Shown piece by piece: positions 37,946 to 48,268 of a stretch of 64,000 nucleotides of DNA. Made by a program: the position numbers and the translations under genes. The notes under the pieces are model-generated. The model saw nothing but the letters and a program-made list of their open reading frames with translations. It had not been told where the DNA came from and did no database searches. Source of the stretch: Mansonella perstans (Eukaryota > Nematoda > Chromadorea > Rhabditida > Onchocercidae); assembly GCA_037074765.1 (NCBI GenBank), contig JBAMDO010000569.1:496001-560000 (forward strand), given 5' to 3'. Within the stretch, counting starts at the first letter, position 1. Each line of letters opens with the position of its first letter.

Positions 37946-39997
37946 GTTTATACATACCCTTATAACCATACCAGTAGCGCGACACCTGTCATTTCTATCA
38001 TCACCATTATCACTATCGTTATCCTTATCGTCTTTTCTATCCAAATCAATTAAGAACTTGGAAATAAATACTTCACTCTCAATTATATATAATTTCAATC
38101 ATCAACAATATTTCATTCTTTTCTCTGAGATGACTACTTCATCTTTAAATTTTCTCTTCAAATATAACTTCAAATATAATAAAATATAATCTCTGACTTA
38201 TATTTTAATTAAAATAGAATTTGAGAAAACAATAGTTACAGGGGTATTTTACTAATTCAATATATTTTTGATAGCGAAATTGTAGAAGTGAAGGAAAAAA
38301 TGGATGCCAAGAAAGGAGAGGATGGACAGAAGGAAGAATTCAATCTGATTTATGAATTTCTCTGAAAAAGAGTGGTGCATTTTCAAGGAACAGAATATTT
38401 TAAAATCTAATTCACCCAAATTTCCAATTTTTAATTTTGAGGTACTTCAGTACAATTCATTTTGGGCGAAATACTATTTCTATATACTGCATATAATGAA
38501 TTGCATTAATTGGTATTTATTCCTAATGAAATTATTTGGAGCGGAATTTATTGATATTACTGGTTTAGTGGTAGGTAATGTCTAAAAATGAAGACTATAA
38601 AGTGATAAAGATTTCATCCTTATCAAATTACATGAAACTCTCATGGAACTTGGAACAAAATGTTTAGTTAAATCGTTATTTTCATTCTAATCACACCGTT
38701 CCAAACTTTATTAGATCATGATATGTTACTTCCAAGTATGTGACTTAGCGGTCAGATTACTTATTAGATGGCTCTGCATTTGTATATTTTGAAAAATCTT
38801 AAAGGGTACAAGACCATACCAAGTTATTTTCTCTCTAATCTTCTCTGCATTATTTGACAATAGCAACTTGAAGATTTTTAACCATTAACATTGAAATTCT
38901 GGATGAAAAATTATTTTCAAACTTTAAGTGCGAAAGTTTAAGTCGGAAGTTTACACAAGCAGGAATTCTCAAAAGAAACGAGCTAAAATTAGTTTCGATG
39001 ACCAATATATATTTTGATCATGCTTGGAAGTTCGATCAATTTTAAGCATAAAGACTTGACGTACTTACCAAACTAGTAATTCAATGATGAAGAATAATCG
39101 CAACTAACAGTATACCTTTGACTGCTTCAATAAAAATGAAAAGAGGAGTTCGAAGACAATAAAAAGTACAGTTCGGAAATCCCACAAATTCCAATCACTA
39201 AATTTGAAAAAAGAAAATAATGGAATGAAACGTGCAATGACTTCTAGATTTTGTAAACCATTACTTCGGCAAGACTATAGCAAAATACTTTTCATAAATT
39301 TCGTAAAGCAGAACAAAAAATGAGTCAATTTTGAAATTTAAAAAAAATTTCCAAAGCCTTATTGCTTGAAAGTCAGAGCATTCGAAATCTTATTTAATCC
39401 TTGTAATTTGATTATCCAATAATATATCCAATCGCATCAGGTAAGTTAAATTTCGAGTCAAAGGCAGGAAATTATTAAAAATATTCAATATATTAAAAAT
39501 TATCGAGTTAAATATATTAAAAAAAAAATCTTTATTAAAAATGATCGCAAATTACATTGCTTTACCGAGCTAATCATAAATTGTCGCCTTCCTTATATGA
39601 TTAATTAATTTCTTACATGCAATTTATCTAAAATCATCACTTCGTTGAAATAGTTGTTAACAATCATTTTTAATAGAGCTGGACGATGTATACAGAAAAA
39701 TACCCCATATATCTCCTGAATCTTTCATAAATGCCAATCTAGAATCAACAGCACAAGCGCATCTGGATTTTCCTTAGCCAAAAATATGTATGTTTTCCTT
39801 ATGAAGGTATCGGACTTTTTGAATAAAAAATGACCATTTTATCCTCTACTGAAGTTCAATCGTATTTATTCAAGAAAGAGTAAAAAATAAAAAACAGTGA
39901 AACTATTATGAAACAGTAAATGTTTTAAGCTGTTAAATGTGAAACACCGAACACAAGAAATAAACATTTGAAAATCAATGTCGCTATAATTTTCATT

Positions 39998-42900
39998 CTA
40001 CTTGCACTTTTCGGGAGGAATAAACATCCGCAAGTACGATAATTGTAACGAACGTTCCAAATCTGCAAGCTGCGCACTTACTCCAGACAACTGTACTGCG
40101 TGCCCCTCATACAGACTGCCTAAAAACAAAATTATCTTACGAAATTATTACCAACAATACCTTAGAGCGATTCAAAAATTACACAATTAATAAAACATGT
40201 TATTACAAGTCTGACATGTTATTACAAGTCAAACATGTTATTACAAATCAAATGAACAAAATCTAAAAAATCTAAAGTTAAGAAATGCAAAACGTGAATA
40301 AAAATTAGCACCCGCATTAGTTCGCTTTGCTCCGTAAACGACTTTACCATCGAATTCATCGACTGGTACGATGAAATCTGTATCAATCTGTGGAATTGTT
40401 ACACCCAAATGCTCTTCAATATCTTCTAAGAGCTAAAATTCACAGAAATAGAATTTATGCGTTTTGCAAAGAATAATTAGTATCAACTACGAAAACAGAA
40501 ACAAAAAAAAAAAAATTTAAATAACAGTGATTGCCATGTTAGTGCTATCAAAAATCACCGAAACATTCAAAAGATTAATTGGTTTTAGCTTCCCAATTGA
40601 AAAAAATTCAAATACAAACTTTCGACTCGTCGTACCAAATTGCACAACCACGCTGAGTTACTAAAGCCGTATTATAACAATTAACACCACGTGAAGGACA
40701 TTTATGATACCATACTTTTTCGGGATGCACCGAAACAAGAGAGATTGCCAAACCCATTCTAAAATTCGCACAAACTTGAGAATTAAAAGAAGCTGGTCCA
40801 TCTCGAACTATTAAAGATATGAAAGAATAATAAATGTGATCGAGATAGATAAATTCAAGATATTTAAAATCATTAGTGGAATTAACACTTAAACCAAAAA
40901 GTTTCTGACAGAGGGTTAAGTGGTCCCCTATTTATATGCCCTTATTTCTTTTTTTCAACATTTCTCTTATAAAAATCCTATGATGTAATGTTGACCGCTT
41001 AAAATGTAACTGCCGAAAAATTGAAAGTTATTAGCCTAACAAATATTTAATGTGTTGAAAGAACGAAAGGAATAACTGAATAAAGACTCGAGAAGCTGAA
41101 AATAAAAAAGAAACCGTTCTGCACGGCCTACGCGACCAATTCGGTGAAGATAGTTTGCTGTTTCATCTGGTAATGTTACGTTAATCACTGCAAAAGAATC
41201 GATAAAATATAAAATACAAAGAAAATTGGCACGAATAATAGTTATTTCCAAAATTTCTTCTAAAAATTAAAACAGCTGTATTGACTTTGGCATGCTTCAC
41301 AGTTTTGTTTTTGGAGCTAGCGATGACTGCTAAAATAATTATTTCTAAAACCGCTTTTCTTTGAAATATGATCACTTATGACTGGTAATAAAATTACAAG
41401 AAAAAGAAACAAACCAAATGGAATGCCTCTCACATCAATACCACGTGCAGCGACATCAGTACAAATGAGGAATTTTGCTTTCCCTTTCTAAAATTAATTT
41501 CACTTTAAGTAACAATCATATCGAAAAAACTGCATTTCCAGATCTGCATCCGAAAAATTTACTTTTTTCCCTAAAAGCTCTCTTTTGCAGAAGTTTTCAC
41601 AAAATTACATATATTTAAATCAGGAACCAACCTTAAAGGCATCTAAATTCCGGGTTCTTTCATCCGGTCGACGATCACCGTGCAAGCAAACACATGTAAG
41701 GTCTGAATAAACGAACTAATACCGCAACAAAATTAGTGGTTAAACGCAAAATGAAGTTCGAAAACAATTTAAGATGGACAAATTACGATAAGTAAACCCT
41801 AAAATGATTTATCGAGTGCAGAAATCTCTCCTTCGAAATCCAATTTCACAATTCTAGCAACGCAAACCTTGTGCTTTATGTTTCAGGTACCTTTCTAGAT
41901 TGTCGCAATCAATTTTTGTACGGCAAAAAATGATCCCCTGATCCATATTACATTGGCGAATGGCCTGCAAAAGACAGCAATTGGAAAAACAATTTGGAAA
42001 CTCGAAATTTCGTGAAATACAACTGGAAGAAAAACGAAATAAAATTAAACTAAAACACACCTTCACGACGTATTCACCCTTCAGAATTTTTGCGCCTTCC
42101 GATAGAGTTTCTGGATAATCACTTCCAGGACGAATTTCATCATTTGCATGAATGCCATCAGTATAAAATGGAAAATAAATGAAAATAAGATGAAGTAAAC
42201 AGTGATTAATTTGAATTTAGTTTACAAAGAAACATCATACCATACCTGTATTCTTTCCTGCGGTTTTAAACGTATCCACATACGATCTGTTTTGGCATCA
42301 ATTCTGCAAACAACATGATGAACGGTCTCCGGTACAGAATCTTGTCCTTTGAGATCCACCCACTGTGGGAAATGCATCATGCGGTCCTAGAAAGTTCCCT
42401 TGTTTTCAATCAGATTGCAAAATATTCATGTCTCATTCAATCACTGGCAAGTTACAAATCTATTTATTTGGCTTTGGTTCGCATTGTTTTTGTATGACTA
42501 GTCAAATGTCGTAAGTTTGTCAGACTGCTAAAGTCCATTCGACCAAAACTTATCATTTAAGATATGACCTTTAATTCATTTGAGATTTGGATATGTGCTC
42601 TATAATTTCTGATAATATTACTGGTTTCTTGAGAAACTAACGGTGGATTTTCAATTCATGCACATAGCACTGTCAACAGTTATTTTGCTAGTATGACTCA
42701 TACTAGCAAAATAATGACTCATACATTCTTCAAATAATATTTCACCGATACGAAAAAATAATTATTACAGGTAAAGCACCTGGTACTTTTATAACAAAGA
42801 AATATTGAGAAAAACAAAAGAAAATTATAGAAACACTTACAGCAAGCTTTTTAACATCAAAATTATGAAGCGTTGCCGAACAAACAATCATTTGTAAGCG

Positions 42901-45900
42901 TTCTCCTAAAGCCGTTATTTTCGGCAATGCTGCATGGATACGCTCAATGATAGGCAGATGATTTTTCGCCGATACTAACGAATCCTGTAATTTCGTTCGT
43001 TTTGCAAATAGTTTTATAAGGTATGATAAGAAATGACATCTCAAAGGTAAAACTCACTTATAGATCTCAAATTTCTGAAAATTTTTTACACTAAAAAATA
43101 AAAAAATATGAATTTTTCTGAAACGGTAAGCAATATTCGCTAAGTCAATTTACAATGTTCATCCACGAAAATTATTATGGATTGACGTACTCGGATTTAT
43201 CTGACTTTCAAATATGCACAATATGCACAAATTAAGAGTTTTCGATTTCCGCAGAGCGATAAAGTAAGTAATACATATATACAAAGTCGGAAATCGGATC
43301 GAAATGGTGAAATAATATACAAAGTATATAGTCGGGAAAAATCATTCAGTGAAATAGTAAAAATAAATGGATACAAATCCCGCGAGAGAAAAAAAAACTG
43401 AATTAATAAAAGAACTGACGATATATTTACATCGTAATCTAATAATCATACACTGAATCCGGAGAGTGAAATGCCTACAATAAAATGAGACGGAAGTAAT
43501 ACTTACAGCTTCGTCTAGAATGAAGAATCGAACATTGGATAATATAATTTTGCCACTTTGGATGAAATCATCTAATCTTCCTGGTGTACACGTAATTATG
43601 TCTATACCTGACATGATAATTCCTAATTGCTCATTCACTGGGATGCTGCCTAGGACAAGTGCATTCCTAAAAACTGATAATAAAAAACAAAGATACAAAA
43701 AATAATAATAATGCTTATAATGTCAAATGCATCTATTCCAAGCTAAACTTAAGTTCTTTTTATAGTAATGACTATATTGAATTTACCACCTCTGTTAGAG
43801 CCGGAGTAAAGCATATCAGGAACCAACATATCAAATTCAATTTAGTTTCAGTATGACAAAATATCGGCTTGCAGTAATTCTATCGTGACCGGACACAAAA
43901 AAACTGTTGCTATTTCGAAATGAATACCAGATACGAATCCTAATTAACTGATGCAATGAAAAAAGCGGGAGAAAAAAGATCATTTAAATCATCACCTGAT
44001 AGTTGGCTCTTTAAGATATTTTTTGAAGGTTTGTAGTTGACCATATGTTTGCTCTGCCAATTCCTTGGTAGGCTCAAGTATAATACACGCTGGTGCATTT
44101 GGCTTTGTTGTTTTTTTCGATTCGTTAGCACTTAAACCATTAGGTGAAATAACAGTATTTTCAGGTGATGCTTTGCAGACTGCAACGTAGCCCTAAATTT
44201 CGAAGGAATAATTAACTGTATAAGCCAAAGAACTAACTTGTCTTTGGAATCCTTCTTAAATTTTCTATAAACTTCGACTTGCTAAAACAAGAACGGACGA
44301 CAGAAGCAGACTGGTTTACTTTCCCACTTTCACTAATCTATTATTTCTCAAATTCTTCAACAACCAATAACAGTTACCTCAGGAAGATGTTTGAACTCTG
44401 TTTCACCAAAATTGAATCGAATTTCGGCATTCTGTAATCAAAAAAAAAATCATTTGAACTGCGGTTATAAAACTTTAAGTGATTTCAAAACCGAGAAAAT
44501 GACAAATAATCATTTTTTAACATATGATTGGCGCCCCAAATATCAAATAAGTATTGGTGTCCCAAATGATATTTTGAAATATGCGATTAAGATAATTTTG
44601 GATTCTTTGATGTACATAGGATGAACGAATCAAAATTTGAATATTCAAAAATAGAAAATATGCTTTTTCAAAGAAAACGCTACTTCCTACCAGAGAACAC
44701 GCAAATGCCTTGAGAACATTACAGGGTAATGAAAACAGTGCTAATTTGCACCCTAATTTTAAAAAACTACTTCTCACCTTCAAAACTACAGCAGGATACA
44801 GTGCTATATTCCGCAATGTTTCTGGAATGTCGAAAGCTTTCCCTAAATGCTTGCCATTTTTTGAAAAAGCAATTATTCCATTATCCAAATCCAACATGCA
44901 ACCAACAGTATCACCCAATGTGAAAGAAGCACCATAATTATCAAACTGCCTGTTGTAACTTTTTTTTCCCGTGCCACCATAACCAAAACTATTTTTATCG
45001 GTACCTTAAAAATTCCACAAAAATTAAAAACCGTTTCACATGGTTAAGAATTGTACAAATTACAGAAAATCAGCAGTAAAAAAAGGAAACACAGTGCTAC
45101 AAAAAAAAAAAAAAAAATCATTTCTAAAATTTTTTTTCCACTCGTTTTGTTACTTTCGAAACTTGTCTCATAAGTGATCATCAGTGGAACAAAACTGCGA
45201 AGTATGAAGCACTAAACTGAAGTTAGTTTGCGTAGAGTAGAGAAGGACAAACTTTATAATTAATGGAACCCTTTAAAATTTAAACCAGCTAAACGCACTG
45301 TTCACAAATTATGTAAACAATGATGGATAAATTCATATGAATGAAAAAGGCACCTAAGTCCAGAACAGCATTCGCGGTTGACCATCCCAGACGACATAAA
45401 CCGTCATCAGTAACTGTCCCTTCACAGTAGAATTTCCCTGAAAATTTAAAATCTGTTTAAAAGTTTTTTCCTGCTATACCCATGGAAGTTTGTGTACTCA
45501 TACCAGCATAAATAATTAGAATTCACAAAATAAACGCATATAACGTGCTTGGGTAAACCAAAAATCATGTAAAAGAATGATATAAAAAACCTTTGCCGAC
45601 AACGCCACGATTGCAACGTGCTCCATTCCATGCTTTTGGATCACGACTTTGACAAAGTAACCCATCCGGATCAATCGCAAGATTATTATCTCTATCATAT
45701 ACATTCAAGCACCATTTTTCAACTGTAACATTTATGAACAAACCGAATTTGGTCACGGCTACAACAGAATTAAAAGTAAATCTCGAAAAATTAGCAGCAT
45801 ATCATAAGATCTCGTCTTTCTTCAACTATCATTTTATTACTAAAAATCTGAAAAGTAGCCCTGTCAGGTCTTTAAAAGAAACCTATAGAATCTAATATCC

Positions 45901-46964
45901 AAAAAGATACAGATCACTAACAAGTAATCGTATTTTCGATTTGCTGATAAATTAACATTCGTGATTCTTCAAAGATTCTAGCAAACATTAAGATTTATTT
46001 TTTCAAATCAATGTAGAGATTAAAAGATAAAGTTACCAATTAAATTAGTCGGCTTATTCGTTTTACCTAACATCGAATCGCGTAATGACTCCCAAACAAT
46101 TTGCAGTACGGGAAGACAAAATGCACCTGTCTTACCACTTCCTGTTTCCGCTGCCTGAATCACCACAATCATGTAATCTTTGTTATTAAAGTTAGCTGAT
46201 TCTTTTTCTCATACACTATGCAAGATGAAAAAAAATCGATCCATACAAATTAAATGAATAGACAAACAAATATACCATGAGAACATCACCACCACCAAGG
46301 ATTGCAGGAATCGCTTCAGACTGAATATCTGTAGGCAACCTGAAATATCAAAAAACTAAATCACACACGGTAATATGAGCTTTTAATCCACTAATTAAAT
46401 ATTGCATCTTGCTGAAATGAAATTAGCATCAGTTAAGAATAATATTATTTCATATTATCATGCAATTAATAACTACAAATAAGTTAAGATATAATTAACG
46501 CTTGCTATATATATTATTTTCATCTACAAATTACAATTTTTTCTATCGACTTTAAAACAGTGTCTAGTTTATGTCCAGAATTTTCGATTGTAAAATTTCA
46601 ACTTGAATGGATTCGAAATTCATTCCATCTTATTTCATATTTTCGATGTAAGTACTTCTAACTTTTTCCAAAGACAAACAAAGTTTTGTATTTCTGCAAT
46701 GGTTTAAGCTTTGAAAAAAAAAAACTTTTGAAAATCCAAATATAACTAATGAATGCAACTTAACATAAAAACACTGAAATAACGTCAAAGAATTAACGTC
46801 AAAAAACTGAAATAACGTCAAAGAACTAACGTCAAGAAACTGAAATAACGTCAAAGAATTAACGTCAAAAAACTGAAGTAACGTGAAAGAACTAACGTCC
46901 ATTCCATCTCGTCCACTGCTCTGCCCAATTCCGGTAACATACCCAACTCCTCAAAGGCCGTCAT
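39998..46964 (-). CDS. DDX1: ATP-dependent RNA helicase DDX1 (DEAD box with inserted SPRY domain)
   Basis: RNA-dependent ATPase/helicase acting in nucleus and cytoplasm; DDX1 is linked to the tRNA ligase complex, RNA processing and DNA-break repair in animals. Nineteen exons on the minus strand: 46964-46897, 46339-46276, 46154-46037, 45758-45591, 45437-45354, 45004-44778, 44431-44378, 44192-43996, 43666-43507, 42984-42841, 42386-42246, 42162-42061, 41964-41868, 41702-41632, 41487-41415, 41187-41115, 40758-40620, 40432-40312, 40119-39998. These give 740 residues, the same length as human DDX1. Motif [12 protein letters not shown] has Lys52. The SPRY domain follows ([33 protein letters not shown]). 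Then come [44 protein letters not shown] and [10 protein letters not shown]. Exon 3 could instead end at 46067. The acceptor at 42162/42163 reads AT, not AG. Confidence 0.95.
40194..40252. repeat. Three-copy 21-bp tandem repeat in the last DDX1 intron
   Basis: ACATGTTATTACAAGTC repeated three times with small changes, between the last two DDX1 exons. Confidence 0.85.
42680..42714. repeat. Near-perfect palindrome (17-bp arms, 1-nt centre) in a DDX1 intron
   Basis: Arms 42680-42696 (TTATTTTGCTAGTATGA) and 42698-42714 are exact reverse complements around a single C. It lies in the intron between exons 42984-42841 and 42386-42246. Confidence 0.95.
46772..46903 (-). repeat. 33-bp minisatellite, four units, overlapping the DDX1 exon 1 donor
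   Basis: Four near-identical 33-base units (plus-strand unit starts at about 46772, 46805, 46838 and 46871). On the minus strand each unit contains GAC-GTTA(G/A)T, the same as the exon 1 donor at 46897/46896, and TTATTTCAG or a variant, an acceptor-like motif. Because 33 is a multiple of three, an open frame with an 11-residue repeat ([15 protein letters not shown]) runs through it; I regard that as a by-product. Confidence 0.9.
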
Positions 46965-47031
46965 CCTTCTTTACTAAATGAACATGCAATTGGTTATAAC
47001 TGAGATTATACCTATCAACAAGCCATCATCT

Positions 47032-47070
47032 ACTCGTCAAACTCGTCAAGACTCGTCAGACTCGTCAAAC
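47032..47070. repeat. Short tandem repeat ACTCGTCA(A/G)
   Basis: Four adjacent copies of an ACTCGTCA core with one to two spacer bases, directly upstream (70-110 bases) of the DDX1 start codon on the minus strand. Confidence 0.85.
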
Positions 47071-47720
47071 GTGTTCATAGCCAACACGTAAATTCTATGA
47101 AAATTATGATCCCATCCATTACACTACCTGTTGTGGATGCTTTCCGGAATTGTTACCGGATGGCTATCCGTATTCTGTTACCCAATCCATTGGATTATTG
47201 ATTGGATTCAACAGAAAAAAAAGTTTGATCGTTTTCCATGATAACAACTATTCGAAATCATATTTTAACATAGAATGAAGTAAACAGGGCAAGGTGGGAT
47301 ATAAAGGTGTAAACGAAGGATAAAAAAAGATTATTCATCTGTCTTATTTCATTATTTTAAAAATTAAAACTTCTTTTCAAGTATAATACTCCTAAAAAGG
47401 AGATTGCAAAAAATTTTTCAGTGTTTTGGAATTTTAAAGAAAATTTTGAAGAATTTCAATGTTTCGAAATATTTTTTACGTAAGTCTCTAACTGGAAAAT
47501 TATTTGAAATGAATACTGTTCGCTTTTGTTAATTCTCAAATTTGTAATTATCCTCAACTGATTAACATCAGATAACACAGTGGCAAGTTACATAAATAGG
47601 AAATTTGGCTTCTAACATACTGGCCTTTTTATGATGCAAAACACGTTTCATTTGAAATTTAATTTGACTATTAACGTTCTGCGTGAAACGTGACGTCCAC
47701 ATAAGTTTAACTAATTATAG

Positions 47721-47979
47721 ATTATGTAAATAATTCCGAATTTGCTATGAATTTGAAGAAAAAATAATCCAAATTTGAAATCTTTCAGTTAAGGCATAGA
47801 ATGGTGTTTTGCAGGTGGCGCTACGTGTAGATTTGTCGACAAACAAGGAAGAAGTATTCGTAGTAATATTCAAATTTTAACTTTACATAACAACGGAACG
47901 TAAGTGACAAATATTGATTAGAAAAATGTTTTTATTTATGGCAAACAGGATTATGTAAATAATTCCGAATTTGCTATGA
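47721..47979. repeat. Pair of 30-base direct repeats
   Basis: The segment ATTATGTAAATAATTCCG and the twelve bases after it occur identically at 47721-47750 and 47950-47979, 229 bases apart; similarity continues for about ten bases (TTGAAGAA). Confidence 0.85.
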
Positions 47980-48015
47980 GCTTGAAGAAACAAAAATTCA
48001 AATATTAAATTCAAA

Positions 48016-48053
48016 TTTTTATTCTTGTCCAAACATTAGGACAAGAATAAAAA
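48016..48053. repeat. Inverted repeat with 15-bp perfect arms
   Basis: Arms 48016-48030 (TTTTTATTCTTGTCC) and 48039-48053, loop AAACATTA. It lies about 215 bases downstream of the LIM-gene stop, which is transcribed toward it, so it could influence 3'-end formation; equally it may be neutral. Confidence 0.85.
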
Positions 48054-48226
48054 TATCAAAATTAATTTAGTGACTGGATAGAATTTTAGGATGGACATAA
48101 TGATTAAAGGTATTAATTGTCCATAAATTTATGAATCCTGAAAGCTAATATCAACAAAGCAACATTCATATTCAAATAAGATTTCAAATGGATAAAAAAA
48201 AATATGTGTTGATAAGGAAAAAAGTA

Positions 48227-48232
48227 TTTATT
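48227..48232 (-). promoter_or_regulatory. Probable polyadenylation signal of the LIM-domain gene
   Basis: AATAAA on the minus strand, 37 bases after the stop codon at 48271-48269. Confidence 0.55.
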
Positions 48233-48268
48233 TATAGTAATTTCAAATTAAAACTTCTAATATAAGTT

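Larger units (their letters stand above)
29095..39997. other. Gene-poor interval between sqv-5 and the DDX1 3' end (10.9 kb)
   Basis: No exon could be tied to a known family on either strand. The block holds short chance-length ORFs, simple AT tracts and a somewhat less AT-rich patch at 30000-30230 with ACATAC/GCATGC repeats. It also has a TG dinucleotide run near 36681-36690, the 18S-like fragment at 33.9 kb and the perfect hairpin at 37.9 kb, both listed separately. Part of the left side is likely to be the promoter and regulatory region of sqv-5, which is transcribed leftward from 29.1 kb. Confidence 0.6.
46965..48268. other. Intergenic region between DDX1 and the LIM gene
   Basis: About 1.3 kb, the likely DDX1 promoter side (46965 upward) and the 3' flank of the LIM gene. 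It contains a 9-10 bp ACTCGTCA-type tandem repeat at 47032-47070 and a 30-base direct repeat (47721-47750 and 47950-47979). A 15-bp-arm hairpin lies at 48016-48053. No coding exon was seen. Confidence 0.6.

Noticed and set aside
42122..42245. Alternative DDX1 splicing using donor GTATGA and the AG near 42122
   Set aside because: It is in phase but would delete the conserved HANDEIRPG segment that matches the family, so it is not the preferred model.
46630..46902. 90-codon minus-strand ORF with an 11-residue repeat
   Set aside because: It is the translation of the 33-bp minisatellite in another frame from DDX1 exon 1; a unit divisible by three stays open automatically.
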